Below, in pieces: positions 25,910 through 36,802 of a stretch of DNA of 64,000 nt. The position numbers were made by a program, and so were the translations under genes. The notes under the pieces are model-generated. The model was not told the origin of the DNA. It searched no databases and saw only the letters and a program-made list of their open reading frames with translations. How positions within the stretch are numbered: the first letter of the stretch is position 1; each line of letters opens with the position of its first letter. The stretch spans positions 1 to 64,000 of the forward strand of contig CAWBPN010000009.1 in NCBI GenBank assembly GCA_963790715.1, given 5' to 3'. This DNA comes from DCFW01 sp963790715. Its GTDB lineage: Bacteria; Bacteroidota; Bacteroidia; Bacteroidales; Bacteroidaceae.

Positions 25910-27601
25910 TTAAAGATATGCATATGTAACGTAAAGCCGCATCATCCTGTGAGTGTTGAAATAATAGGCTACCATACCTATAGAGTTGTTAATCAGTTTT
26001 AACCACTCATCTTTTCGCTCATAGTACATAGGGACGATGATATAATAGAGCTTATTGTAAAGGTCATTTAGTTCGGCAATTCTTGCCTCTTCCTCGGAAA
26101 GTTGTTCTTCAGGCTGTGGTCCGATGGCCCAACCGGTCACACCTTCTATCCATCCTTCGATCCACCATCCATCAAGTACACTGAAATTAACAACTCCGTT
26201 GTGGGCAGCCTTCATTCCGCTCGTGCCGGAAGCTTCATAGGGCCGGGTCGGAGTGTTAAGCCAAACATCAACGCCAGCAACCATTTTTGCCGCAAGGTCC
26301 ATATCATAATTTTCCAGGAACACAATTTTTATTTCATCTTTTAGTTTTTCAATAGTTCTAAAAATGTCCCTGATAATTTGTTTTCCGGCACTGTCATTAG
26401 GATGGGCTTTTCCAGCAAAAATAATCTGTATCTTACCTCTTTTATTTATTTTCCTGAGCATTTGAAGGTCCGAAAAAAGTAACGTTGCACGCTTGTACTC
26501 TGCCATGCGCCTTGCAAAGCCTATTGTAAGAACCTCATAGTCCATGCCCACCCCTGTCCTTTCATTTACCTCATCTAGAAGGGCTTTTTTTGCACTCCAG
26601 TGTGCTTCCCATACCTCGGTATCCGGGATCCCCCCAACTCTTACGAGAAGTTCAGGTTCATTTGCCCAGCCCGGAATGTAGCGATCAAAGAGTGTCCTGA
26701 AGTAAGGAGAGGTCCATGTATATGAATGGACACCGTTTGTAATTGCATGAATTTTATAACCGGGATAGAGTGTGCTTGAGACCAGGCTATGCCTTTTTGT
26801 AACTCCGTTTACATAGTTAGACAGGTTCAGGGCAAAAAGGCTGGTATCAAAGCGATCGGCTCCTCCGAATTTCTTGAGAATATCTAGATCATTTTTGTCC
26901 CGGATCAGGTCTTCTATAAGCCCGTATTCGAATTTATCATGCCCGGCTGCTACAGGAGTATGAGTAGTGAAAATGCACAGGTCCCTAACTTTTGTTGAGT
27001 CTATACCGTTACGCTTCAGAAGTTCCAGTGCAAGCAGGCTTGAGTGTCCTTCGTTCATATGATATTTCCTGATCTTGAACCCAAGTGCATCAAGCATTCT
27101 CACCCCCCCTATCCCGAGTACGATTTCCTGCTTGAGCCTGTAGCGCTGATCCCCTCCGTAGAGAGAATCCGTAATCCTGCGGTCATCCCATTCGTTTCCT
27201 TCAACATCGGTATCAAGGAAAATAATGGGCACGCTGCCTCCTGTAAGGCTTTTGTTTGTATAAACCCAGGCCCGGACTTTAACATCTCTGTTCTGAATTT
27301 TTATACTTACCTGTTGTGTAAGAAGGTTCATTACACGCGCAGGATTCCACTCGTCAGTGTGTTCGATCTGATTTCCGGAAGGATCAAGAATCTGTCTGAA
27401 ATAACCTTTATTGCTCACCAATGTTACTGCCACCAGTGGAACATTGAGGTCTGAAGCTGAGCGGATAGTATCTCCGGCAAGCACTCCCAATCCTCCCGAA
27501 TAGGTAAGAATTTCGCTTCGAAGTCCTATTTCCATAGAAAAATAGGCAATTTTTTGTCCTTTCAATACTCCCTGAAGATCATCCATATTAAATACCCACA
27601 T
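25910..27601 (-). CDS. glgP: Alpha-glucan phosphorylase
   Basis: A protein of up to 563 residues of the short archaeal/thermophile alpha-glucan phosphorylase family, which releases glucose-1-phosphate from glycogen or maltodextrins using pyridoxal phosphate. Visible are QKIAYFSMEIGL and YSGGLGVLAGDTIRSASDL at the N-terminus, MNEGHSSLLALE in the middle and NTPTRPYEASGTSGMKAAHN near the C-terminus, with the PLP-region Lys and phosphate-binding Gly. The start may be ATG 27601 or ATG 27586 (MDDLQGVLKGQK). It is divergent from the PPOX-fold gene. Methanosarcina stores glycogen, so a degradative role fits. Confidence 0.93.
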   Translation of the reverse strand: MWVFNMDDLQGVLKGQKIAYFSMEIGLRSEILTYSGGLGVLAGDTIRSASDLNVPLVAVTLVSNKGYFRQILDPSGNQIEHTDEWNPARVMNLLTQQVSIKIQNRDVKVRAWVYTNKSLTGGSVPIIFLDTDVEGNEWDDRRITDSLYGGDQRYRLKQEIVLGIGGVRMLDALGFKIRKYHMNEGHSSLLALELLKRNGIDSTKVRDLCIFTTHTPVAAGHDKFEYGLIEDLIRDKNDLDILKKFGGADRFDTSLFALNLSNYVNGVTKRHSLVSSTLYPGYKIHAITNGVHSYTWTSPYFRTLFDRYIPGWANEPELLVRVGGIPDTEVWEAHWSAKKALLDEVNERTGVGMDYEVLTIGFARRMAEYKRATLLFSDLQMLRKINKRGKIQIIFAGKAHPNDSAGKQIIRDIFRTIEKLKDEIKIVFLENYDMDLAAKMVAGVDVWLNTPTRPYEASGTSGMKAAHNGVVNFSVLDGWWIEGWIEGVTGWAIGPQPEEQLSEEEARIAELNDLYNKLYYIIVPMYYERKDEWLKLINNSIGMVAYYFNTHRMMRLYVTYAYL

Positions 27602-27890
27602 TTCTTTTTAAGTACGGATAAATCAAATATTTTATACAAAGTTATATCCTAAACTATATCGTTTAGTAATATATAAAATAATCTTAAAGTTATTCGTACA
27701 GATTTCCGGATTGGTTCGATCAGTGACCTGTACCCCAATGAGATATTTGTTTAGAAAGTAAAATAGTTAATTCTTATCACGAGATACAAGTAAAGTTTAT
27801 AAATTTTGCCTCAAATAAAGGTATGGGGAAAAGATATGGAGTATATATGGAGCTTTTTCCCTATCTCAGAAAAAAAATCAATTAAAAGAT
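27602..27890. promoter_or_regulatory. Divergent promoter region of glgP and the PPOX gene
   Basis: About 290 AT-rich bases with TATA-like elements for both directions, including TATAAAATATTTG on the minus strand near 27630. No coding frame. Confidence 0.4.
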
Positions 27891-27900
27891 TTTTATATAT
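27891..27900 (+). promoter_or_regulatory. Archaeal TATA box for the PPOX-fold gene
   Basis: TTTTATATAT about 80 bases upstream of the start codon fits box A and predicts a leader of about 55 bases. Confidence 0.5.
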
Positions 27901-27978
27901 CTTCCAGTATTCTGACAGATTAAACGGAAAATATATCAGTACTGGTTTTAGCTGAAAACTCAAATTCTGGTGGGGATT

Positions 27979-28419
27979 ATGGCAGAAGAGCTTAAAGATA
28001 AGATCAACCAATACCTTGCAAATCATTACTATCTGAACCTTGCAACTGTGGACCCTCAGGGTAGCCCGATGGCCCATACAATGGCATACGTGTCCAAAGA
28101 CTCAATCGTATATCTGGCAACCAATAACAAAACTCGAAAAATCCAGAATATCATACACAATCCTCATGTGGCATATACTGTTGATGAGGATGACCCTGAT
28201 TGGTTTGATATGCAAGCACTTCAGGTAGAAGGTAAAGCATCGATAATTTCCGATGAAGAAGAACTGCGTGAGTTTGGGGAAATAATGGTTGCCAAATTCC
28301 CTATTGCTGCAGATATGCCTCCAGATCCTGATACCGTAATGATCAAAATAGAACCTGAAGTTATTTATTATCTGGATTACAGTATCGAATTCGGTCACAG
28401 GGAAAAATTGGATATCTGA
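27979..28419 (+). CDS. Pyridoxamine-5'-phosphate-oxidase-fold flavoprotein
   Basis: A 146-residue split-barrel protein. It opens HYYLNLATVDPQGSPMAHTM and has LATNNKTRKIQNIIHNPHVAYTV, the pattern of small FMN-binding PPOX-like proteins. The start is ATG 27979 with GGTGGGG just upstream. An in-frame GTG nine bases earlier is part of that ribosome-binding site. The substrate is unknown. F420- or FMN-dependent reductase relatives exist. It is monocistronic and divergent from glgP. Confidence 0.85.
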   Translation: MAEELKDKINQYLANHYYLNLATVDPQGSPMAHTMAYVSKDSIVYLATNNKTRKIQNIIHNPHVAYTVDEDDPDWFDMQALQVEGKASIISDEEELREFGEIMVAKFPIAADMPPDPDTVMIKIEPEVIYYLDYSIEFGHREKLDI

Positions 28420-28554
28420 GGTAAATATTTCGTATAATCCAACCATGTGATTCATCATCGGGCGTTAAAGTTTATTCCGGGTTTGCCGAACAGATCAGCA
28501 AAAATAAGGCTTCAGGAAAAGACTTCCATTGAAGAGAAGCTTTGTAAAAGCTCA

Positions 28555-29178
28555 TTACGGCTTTGCCCGAATATGTCTAAAGAAACTTTCAAAAATCAGG
28601 CTTTCCACTTCCATACTGGTAAAGCCAGCTTCCTTTATGATTTCTATTGTTTTTCGGTTCATACTGTCCCCAATAAGAGAGCATGTGATTGGACTTATAA
28701 GATCCTCCAACCAGGCAATAAGTTGGTTGCTGCTTCTCACGTATTCTATGGCTATCAGCTCACCTGACGGTTTAAGGACTCGCCTCATTTCCATAAGAGC
28801 TTTCATATGATCAGGGACCGAACAGAGCACAAATGTTGTAACGACATAATCGAAGTTCTTGTCCGGAAATTCCAGGTGCTCGGCATCCATAAGGAAAAGG
28901 GTAACATTTTTCATGCCTGCAGCCTTTTTTCTGGCTTTTTCAAGCATTTTTTCACTATAATCTATTCCTATCACAGAATTGTGCGAAGGATAAAATTTCA
29001 GATTTCTTCCGGTTCCTATTCCCACCTCCAGAACTTTTCCGCTCAAACCTGAAAGCGCCTCCTTTCTCCATCTCCGGAAAAAGAAGAACTCCAGCGGCAA
29101 ATCTATAAGCTCATAAAAAGGTGCGATTCGGTTATACTTTGAGGCCACGGACATTTCATCAAGTACCTTTTTCGCCAT
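28555..29178 (-). CDS. Class I SAM-dependent methyltransferase, copy A
   Basis: A 207-residue methyltransferase of the UbiE/phospholipid methyltransferase type. Motif I is VLEVGIGTGRN, followed by IGIDYSEKMLEKA, LMDAEHLEFPD and VLKPSGELIAIE. Most positions are identical to the next gene upstream (29279-29878), so the pair arose by tandem duplication. Insertions such as FFFFRRW suggest a membrane-near or lipophilic substrate, possibly a lipid or quinone-like molecule. The substrate is unknown. Confidence 0.88.
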   Translation of the reverse strand: MAKKVLDEMSVASKYNRIAPFYELIDLPLEFFFFRRWRKEALSGLSGKVLEVGIGTGRNLKFYPSHNSVIGIDYSEKMLEKARKKAAGMKNVTLFLMDAEHLEFPDKNFDYVVTTFVLCSVPDHMKALMEMRRVLKPSGELIAIEYVRSSNQLIAWLEDLISPITCSLIGDSMNRKTIEIIKEAGFTSMEVESLIFESFFRHIRAKP

Positions 29179-29278
29179 TTCTAAGACTGATCACAGCCCT
29201 GGGGCAATTCTTTCCACGTCTCAATAGCTATAGGGATTCTGAACAAAAAACTCCTCGTGTATTTCAATAAATATTTCT

Positions 29279-29878
29279 CTACTTTTTTGCCCGGATTTTC
29301 CTGAAAACATCCTTAAATGCAAGATTTTCTACTTCTTGAATGGTGAAGCCGGCTTCTTTTATGTCTCTCACTGTATGTCGAGTCATATGATCCCCAAGCA
29401 GGAGAAACATAAACGGATTAATTGAATTCTCAAGTCGAGCAATAAAAGGATCGCTGCTGTGCATGTGCTCGAGGGCTATCAGCTCACCTGAAGGTTTAAG
29501 GACTCGTCTCATTTCCTTAAGAGCCTTCAAGGGATCAGGAATTGTACAGAGGACAAAAGTCGTGACTACATAATCAAAGCTGTTGTCCGGAAATTCCAGA
29601 CGTTCGGCGTCCATAAGGAGAAGAGTGACATTTTTCATGTATTTGGCTTTCTCTTTGGCTTTCTCAAGCATCCCTTTGCTGTTATCGATTCCTGTTACAG
29701 AACAGTTCACTGGGTAATGTTTCAGGTTTCGCCCGGTTCCTATTCCGACTTCCAGAACCTTTCCGCTCAAGCCTGAAAGAGCCTCATTTCTCCATTTCCT
29801 GAAATAGGGAAGCTCCAGCGGCAAATCTATAAACTCATAAACTGGTGCAATTCGGTTGTATTTTGTGGCTTCAGACAT
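29279..29878 (-). CDS. Class I SAM-dependent methyltransferase, copy B
   Basis: A 199-residue paralogue of the gene at 28555-29178, with the same motifs (VLEVGIGTGRNLKHYP, GIDNSKGMLEKAK, LMDAERLEFPD, VLKPSGELIALEHMHSSDP). It lies 100 bases upstream of copy A on the same strand, so the two may be co-transcribed. They diverge most in the C-terminal third (ARLENSINPFMFLLLGD against AWLEDLISPITCSLIGD), which may set substrate choice. Confidence 0.88.
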   Translation of the reverse strand: MSEATKYNRIAPVYEFIDLPLELPYFRKWRNEALSGLSGKVLEVGIGTGRNLKHYPVNCSVTGIDNSKGMLEKAKEKAKYMKNVTLLLMDAERLEFPDNSFDYVVTTFVLCTIPDPLKALKEMRRVLKPSGELIALEHMHSSDPFIARLENSINPFMFLLLGDHMTRHTVRDIKEAGFTIQEVENLAFKDVFRKIRAKK

Positions 29879-30259
29879 CAGATTAATTTATGCTTTATTA
29901 CAATTAGCCTTTTTGAGTGCCTGAAAAAATCAAATAAGTCAGTCGTATGGACAAATCTGCATTGGACAAATCTCCGGAATTTAAAGGAGATTAACTTCAA
30001 TAAGCAAGCTTCCACCTGATGCGGTTGCTTAACAGGAAAACTCTCTGAAACCGATTCTTATTTATTATCTTGAGTAATACCGTGGTACAGATTTTTAATT
30101 GCTGAGCTCAAAGGCACTATGGTCAAAGGCATTAGGACTCAAAGGTATCATTACCCTCACAGGTACATTTTTATACAAGCCTTTAGAACTCAACATAAAT
30201 TCTCACGATGCCGGTTGATTTAATGGAATCACAACAAAGTTTACATAGAGGATAACCCG
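29879..30259. other. Divergent intergenic region upstream of argH
   Basis: About 380 bases without a gene. TTTTATAC at 30169-30176 is a likely TATA box for argH. AGGCATTAGGACTCAAAGG-like short repeats lie near 30110-30145. Confidence 0.45.
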
Positions 30260-31345
<1,086 letters not shown>

Positions 31346-31654
31346 ATGGGTCAAAAGCAACGCATACTGATAGCGCGTGCAGTGTATAAGAATCCTGATT
31401 ATTTGTTTTTGGATGAGGCTACGAATTCATTGGATGCAAATAATGAACGTGAAATAGTGGACAACCTGAACAAGGTGTACGAGGGCAAAACAGTTATTGT
31501 GATAGCGCATCGTCTGAGTACGGTACGTTGGGCGGATCAGATAATCGTTATTCATAACGGCAGGATAACTGAAACAGGCAACCATGATTCGCTGGTAGCA
31601 GAACGAGGCGATTATTATCATTTGGTAAAGAACCAATTGGAGTTGGGTAATTAA
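31346..31654 (+). CDS. C-terminal fragment of a peptide/bacteriocin-type ABC exporter
   Basis: About 100 residues from the middle of the ABC signature (GQKQRILIARA) through Walker B (YLFLDEATNSLD) and the H-loop (IVIAHRLSTV) to a natural stop. The peptidase and membrane domains expected upstream are missing because the contig joins other DNA here. The sequence and the HlyD-like gene 13 bases downstream fit Bacteroidetes peptide exporters that process leader peptides, though the peptidase domain is inferred. The ATG at 31346 is not a real start. Confidence 0.85.
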   Translation: MGQKQRILIARAVYKNPDYLFLDEATNSLDANNEREIVDNLNKVYEGKTVIVIAHRLSTVRWADQIIVIHNGRITETGNHDSLVAERGDYYHLVKNQLELGN

Positions 31655-31667
31655 CCGGAGGCAAGAA

Positions 31668-32168
31668 ATGGAAAGAGAAAAAGAAAATGGGAATCAAGAA
31701 CCGATAAACAACTTGGATTTAAGGAGTGAACGAGTTCGCAATATTATCGGTGAGATACCTCCCGGATTGGTGAGATATGGCACAATGTTGATAATGTTTA
31801 TTCTCGTAGCATTGTTTTTGGCAGCTTATTATATACCGTACCCTCAAACATTAAAAGCAAACGGAAAAGTAATAATAGAAAGTGGCATTTCGGCTATTAA
31901 TGTGCAAGTGCCATATAAATACATTAATTCCATTCATAAGGATATGAAGGTGATAATGTCTGTTGAAGGCAACAATAATAAAATTCAGTCAACAGTATCT
32001 TCTGTAAACACCCAAATGCAAGACATAAATAATAGCCACTTTTTTAAAGTAGTCATAAGTACTAATTTTACGAGAGACCGTCATATTCATTTACAGGATA
32101 GTATGAATGTTTCGGTCTCTTTTCTACTATCAGATAAGACTATCTGGCAATATATTGTAAGAAAGTAG
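31668..32168 (+). CDS. Short HlyD-like membrane fusion protein
   Basis: A 166-residue protein with one N-terminal membrane span at about residues 38-60 (MLIMFILVALFLAAYYIPYP), then a biotinyl/lipoyl-like strand (LKANGKVIIES) and a C-terminal beta segment. Normal HlyD adaptors are 350-450 residues with a coiled coil. This form lacks the hairpin and looks like the reduced version seen beside some Bacteroidetes peptide exporters. AGGAG precedes the ATG. It is in an operon with the ABC exporter fragment. Confidence 0.75.
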   Translation: MEREKENGNQEPINNLDLRSERVRNIIGEIPPGLVRYGTMLIMFILVALFLAAYYIPYPQTLKANGKVIIESGISAINVQVPYKYINSIHKDMKVIMSVEGNNNKIQSTVSSVNTQMQDINNSHFFKVVISTNFTRDRHIHLQDSMNVSVSFLLSDKTIWQYIVRK

Positions 32169-32445
32169 AAACTTAATCTCCACGATTACGACATTTCATA
32201 AAATGGAACCGCATATTCGTAAAATAAAGGGTATAAATGATGCTCTTTTAGAATTACTATATGTACTTTTGGAAGTATAATTAAAGCTCGGTTGACAAAT
32301 GGCAAAGCTGTAAGTATGTAATTGACTGCTGGTATTATTTAAAATGTATTAGCTTGTGTTTGCGCTCAAACTATAAAAGGCAAGGTAATTATAGTAAAGG
32401 CTAAATATAATTCACCTAATTTATTGACTATCTAATATTTATCTG
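32169..32445. other. Intergenic region, no gene seen
   Basis: About 280 bases without a coding frame, ending at the promoter of the next transcription unit. Confidence 0.45.
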
Positions 32446-32453
32446 TATCTTTG
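32446..32453 (+). promoter_or_regulatory. Bacteroidetes -7 element
   Basis: TATCTTTG matches the TAnnTTTG -7 consensus. Its last bases start a perfect 15-bp inverted repeat. Confidence 0.6.
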
Positions 32454-32485
32454 ACAAAATTAAAGCCCAACTTTAATTTTGTCAA
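32451..32485 (+). promoter_or_regulatory. Perfect 15-bp hairpin at the transcription start
   Basis: TTGACAAAATTAAAG at 32451-32465 and its exact complement at 32471-32485 flank the loop CCCAA. The structure overlaps the -7 element and predicted transcription start, lacks a T-run, and ends five bases before a small ORF. It could be an operator or a 5' RNA structure controlling the downstream regulator. Confidence 0.7.
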
Positions 32486-32489
32486 GATT

Positions 32490-32615
32490 ATGAATAATAT
32501 ACTGATTAACAGAAAGATAGAAGCAACAATAAGAGAGTGCTTTGACGGACAATCCGAAAATGATTACAAAGATAACGTCTTATATAATTTCAGAAATTTC
32601 AGGTTGGATGAATAA
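32490..32615 (+). CDS. 41-codon upstream ORF coupled to the TPR regulator
   Basis: From ATG 32490 a frame of 41 codons begins MNNILINRKIEATIREC and ends with TAA at 32613-32615, overlapping the ATG at 32608 of the regulator. It starts directly after the hairpin. Position and overlap suggest translational coupling or a leader peptide. No homologue is recognised. Confidence 0.4.
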   Translation: MNNILINRKIEATIRECFDGQSENDYKDNVLYNFRNFRLDE

Positions 32616-34302
32616 CAAAAAGCAACATATCATAATACATAAAATCGGTCTCTTTTTTATTATATGTACGCTTTTTATGCTTGCATGCAATTCTTCGGAC
32701 AATACTGAGCGAAAAGAATTCTTACAAATTAAGAATTCGTTGTATTCAAATCATGATAAAGCTTTGAAGTTGATAAATTCGATAAATGTTGAAGAATTAT
32801 CAAAGAAAGACTATAATGAATACATCCTGCTTAAAACAGCTGTCAATATTGAAAGTGGAAAAACACATGCACAAAATAGATTGATCCTTAATGTAGTAAA
32901 CTATTTCGATAAAAAGAATAATCCTGAAAATGCGGCATTAGCTAATTACTATTGCGGAGTGATATTGTATAATTCAGGAGATTATCAACGGTCTATGGCT
33001 TTTTCGCTGAATGCCGAGCAATTTGCCGCAAAAACATCGAACACCATACTGAAAGGTGAAATACAATTTCTCAAAGGTTTTGCAATATTCAATCAGGATG
33101 AACAAAAGGATGCAATACCATATTTAAAGAAATCAATCGAATATTTTAATCATACAATCGACAGGCACGGCTTGGCTTTTTCTTACTCCATATTAGGCGG
33201 AGCATACACACCAATTAATATAGACAGTGCTTGCTTTTATTATAATAAAGCTTTTAATTTAGCAGAACAATATAACTTGAACCCATGGTTCAAACAAGGG
33301 TCCATGGCATCCTTGGGTACAATATATTTACAAAAAGGGAAATTAAATCTTGCAAAAGTTTATTATCGAAAATCTTTTAATTATCCAACCAATGATTTGG
33401 AGTTGTCGAGGATTTACCTGTATATGAGTGATTTATATATTGAGGAAAACAAAATAGATTCTGCAAGTTTTTATATTAGTAAGGCTATGGCGATACAGAA
33501 AAAGCAAAAGAACAAACTTATTGTGTTGCAGATATATGAGACGCTTTCTAAAATAGAAGATAAGAAAGGAAATACGCGAAAATCATATAACTATTATAAG
33601 CAATATACAGATGACTTATTGAATTTTGAAAACAATGCGCAAAACAAATCGGTTCTTGTCGTACAGGCACGATATAATACGGAGTTGGCTAAACATGAAA
33701 ACACAATAATGAAGTTGAAGTATCAAAGAATAGTTAGCTTCATGCTTCTCGGATTACTAATTATTTCACTTTTAGCATTATGGCTGTACCGAAAGTATTC
33801 AATTCATAAAAAAAATGAATTGGAGGCAGAAAATAAAGTCCTTTCTTTACAAAAGATGGCGCAAACTTTTGATGAAAAGGAACAATCTTTTCGTAATGTT
33901 CTTTTACGGCAGTTCGATATTCTTAAGAAAGCAACGCTTTTGGATGTATATGTGACCGATAGTGAAAAAGAAAAGAACTCCGTATTGTTGCACAAATTTA
34001 ATGAAATCGTCTATGGACAGGGCAACCTTAATTGGAATCTTTTGTATGAAACAATGAATGAGGTTTATAACGGATTATTTGAAAGATTGAAAGAACATTG
34101 TCCTGAATTGAATGAAACGGAATTTAAAATCTGTTGCCTGACATATGCTCAATTCAGCAGTACCGAAATTTCCGTGCTTATGAATCTTAGTGTGAATACG
34201 GTGCAAATGAAAAGGTCGTCGATTAGAAAGAAACTTGGAATTGAACCTTTAGGTAATATACAAGCTTTCTTAGACCAACATTTCGGCAATAAAGAAGTAT
34301 GA
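32608..34302 (+). CDS. Membrane TPR protein with C-terminal LuxR-like HTH
   Basis: I place the start at ATG 32608 (MNNKKQHIIIHKIG), giving 564 residues with a lipoprotein-like signal (FMLACNSS). A frame from TTG 32542 is also open. About six TPR-like helical pairs fill residues 30-370. One membrane span lies near residue 395 (IVSFMLLGLLIISLLALWL), followed by a cytoplasmic coiled coil and a helix-turn-helix (TEFKICCLTYAQFSSTEISV then LSVNTVQMKRSSIRKKLGI). This matches a Bacteroidetes group of periplasmic-TPR, membrane-anchored regulators. The beta-barrel receptor gene downstream may be its target. The stimulus is unknown. Confidence 0.85.
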   Translation: MNNKKQHIIIHKIGLFFIICTLFMLACNSSDNTERKEFLQIKNSLYSNHDKALKLINSINVEELSKKDYNEYILLKTAVNIESGKTHAQNRLILNVVNYFDKKNNPENAALANYYCGVILYNSGDYQRSMAFSLNAEQFAAKTSNTILKGEIQFLKGFAIFNQDEQKDAIPYLKKSIEYFNHTIDRHGLAFSYSILGGAYTPINIDSACFYYNKAFNLAEQYNLNPWFKQGSMASLGTIYLQKGKLNLAKVYYRKSFNYPTNDLELSRIYLYMSDLYIEENKIDSASFYISKAMAIQKKQKNKLIVLQIYETLSKIEDKKGNTRKSYNYYKQYTDDLLNFENNAQNKSVLVVQARYNTELAKHENTIMKLKYQRIVSFMLLGLLIISLLALWLYRKYSIHKKNELEAENKVLSLQKMAQTFDEKEQSFRNVLLRQFDILKKATLLDVYVTDSEKEKNSVLLHKFNEIVYGQGNLNWNLLYETMNEVYNGLFERLKEHCPELNETEFKICCLTYAQFSSTEISVLMNLSVNTVQMKRSSIRKKLGIEPLGNIQAFLDQHFGNKEV

Positions 34303-34427
34303 AAAAGCTATATAATACCCATATTTGATTTATTCTAAATCGCTTATAATCATAGTGTTATTGTTTTATTTTTGAGCAAAAAGCTATACCACGCCAATAC
34401 CCTATTTCTTATCTTTTTTCAAGTACG

Positions 34428-34435
34428 TACTTTTG
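34428..34435 (+). promoter_or_regulatory. Bacteroidetes -7 element for the first receptor gene
   Basis: TACTTTTG matches TAnnTTTG and lies 40 bases before the chosen ATG. Confidence 0.55.
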
Positions 34436-34475
34436 CTCTGTGATTGATTTTACAGAACAACGGAAAAATAAGTAT

Positions 34476-36788
34476 ATGGGAATTAAAAGTATGTATTTGT
34501 TAATTCTATGTTTGCTGAATACGATATGTTGTACTGCCCAGTTTGCAGTAAAAGGCAAATGTATTGATGAAAAAAGTTTACCGGTTATCGGTGTTAATGT
34601 CTCAATCTTTGAAGCACAAGATACCAGCCGTATAGTAAAAGAAGTAACGACAAATCAAAGAGGTGAATTCAAGTGTGACGGTGTTTCTGGCGGTAGATAC
34701 ATATTGCAGTTGTCAATGGTAGGATACCAACACATTAAGCGAAACATTTATATTGATAGGGATATTGATTTAGGGCTTATTACTTTAAAAGAAAATACCA
34801 AGCTTCTGAATAACATAGTGGTTACGGCAAATATGCTAAAATCGTATGGGAATAAAGATGAGATATTCTTACCGGAAAGAAACCGGAAAATAGGTACTAA
34901 TGCATTTGATGCAATATCCAGTTTGCCTCAATTCAAAAAGAATTATTTAACTGATGAATTGGAAACTACCGACAGAAAGAGTTTACTTATACTGATTGAC
35001 GGTAAGAGGTCTTCAGCTAAAGAACTTTCGTTGCTGAAATCGGATGAAATCAAGAAACTGAACTTTTATAGTGAACCTCCTGTCAGATATGCTCACGAAA
35101 ACGTTGGGGCGGTGTTGGAAGTGATAACAAAAAGAAAGACGGACAAGCAGTATTCTTTATATCTCAACACAAAGAACTCTTTTACCACAGGTTATGGCAC
35201 TAACGTGGCAAACATCATGTATTCCGATTCGTTGAATCAGTTGTCGGCAGCCTATTTTATTGATTATCGCTCATTAAATAAGAATTTAATGAATAACATA
35301 TATCAATATGGCAATAACGGCAATTATTATGATGGAGAACCCGGAACTTATATCGGGCAATATCATATCGGACAATTGACTTACCAGAGGAATAAAGGTA
35401 GCAACATGTTCAATGCTAAATTGGAGTATCGAAAAAATCCCGGGCGAGAGAAATGCAATCAACAAGTTATCTCTGATACAGCAGAAAATGAATATACGTG
35501 AACAAGTGGCAGAAAGATGATAAGTGACTATGATTCATGGTCTTTGGATTTATATTTTATGAAGAACTTTACCGGCACGCGTGCATTAAGCATCAACGCT
35601 GTTAATACATATTATACGTCATCTTCGGATAATACACTTTCCAGAATTATGAGCGGTCAACCGTCAATGAATTATTCTTATGAGAACCGTTTTAAAAACA
35701 TTTCTTATTCTTTAATCACGGAGGTGCTGTATAGTGACAAGCTTTGGAAAGGAGATTGGGATATAGGTGCTTATTTCAGATATAAAAATTTACATCAAAC
35801 GTTCAATAATAATGACAAATCGGATTTGAACTATAAAAAAGAATATGGATATACTGATTATAGTAATAAATGTGGCAAACTAAGCTATACGTTGGGTTTG
35901 GGCATAGAAAATACCGCATATCACACCGTAAGCGGTGATAATTATAATTACTTGGTTGTTAAACCTTCAGTATCGTTAAACTATAAATGGAGCAAGACTT
36001 TGTCATCCAGATTGAATTCATCAGTTAAATCTCAGATTCCGGATGTCGGGTATTTGACGAGCAGCATTGAAAGTATTGACGAGAACTTTTTTTCAGAAGG
36101 AAATACTAATTTGAAACCTTACTACTATTATAACAATGAACTTAAGTTTCAATTCATGTCTGGCGACAACAAACTATTTCTTTCTCCGTCAATTTTTTAT
36201 AATTATTATGTGCATCCGAATGCCTCAATACTTATAAAAGAAAACGAAAACATCTACACGAAGTATGCAAGATTGGATAATAACATGAACGAATTAGGGT
36301 GTTCGGTTACAGGGAGTTATAGCCCGGCACGGTGGATTACCGTTCAACCTTTTTATAACTATTCTTATAAGGATTATCGTACACCAAATAACTTAATCAG
36401 GCACAGTTTTAATAATGCAGGTGTCAGTTTGCAATTCGTTTTAAAAGAATTGCAGATGGCGTGGAGTTGGAATTTACCTTTTACAAGTGTTGACGGAGAT
36501 ATTTATAATAAAAATTCAGGAGATACATTTATGTCTGTACTATGGAAGCATAAATCTGTTTCTTTTGGTGCTGAATGGATAAGTGAGTTACACCCGAGTT
36601 TTAAAGTATATGGCAAAATGAACGGATTCCATTACAGCGAAGAGACTGTGTGGAATAATTTCAGGAATCTTATAGATATTAAATTCACATATTATCTATC
36701 GAAAGGCAAATCTCGAAACCATGCAAGCAAAAAGATAAGTAATAGTGATAGCGATTCCGGACTTGTAAAATCCAATACGGCAAAATAA
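34476..36788 (+). pseudogene. TonB-receptor-like outer-membrane beta-barrel protein with an in-frame TGA
   Basis: The gene starts at ATG 34476 (MGIKSMYLLILCLLN, a signal peptide ending near CTAQ). It continues with a carboxypeptidase-regulatory-like domain (VKGKCIDEKSLPVIGVNVSI), a short plug (LLNNIVVTANML, LLILIDGKRSS) and a long beta-barrel. The frame hits TGA at 35499-35501 (ENEYT then stop) and is open again in the same frame to 36788, so one codon separates two halves of a 770-residue protein of the OMP_b-brl_3 type. Such proteins take up or export ligands across the outer membrane. The ligand is unknown. The stop may be real decay or a single-base error. Confidence 0.85.
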
Positions 36789-36802
36789 AGTGTTGGAATT
36801 AG

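Noticed and set aside
34476..36788. TGA recoded as Sec or Trp in the first receptor gene
   Set aside because: No SECIS-like hairpin is seen, no other TGA is read through in the bacterial half, and the neighbours use TGA as stop.
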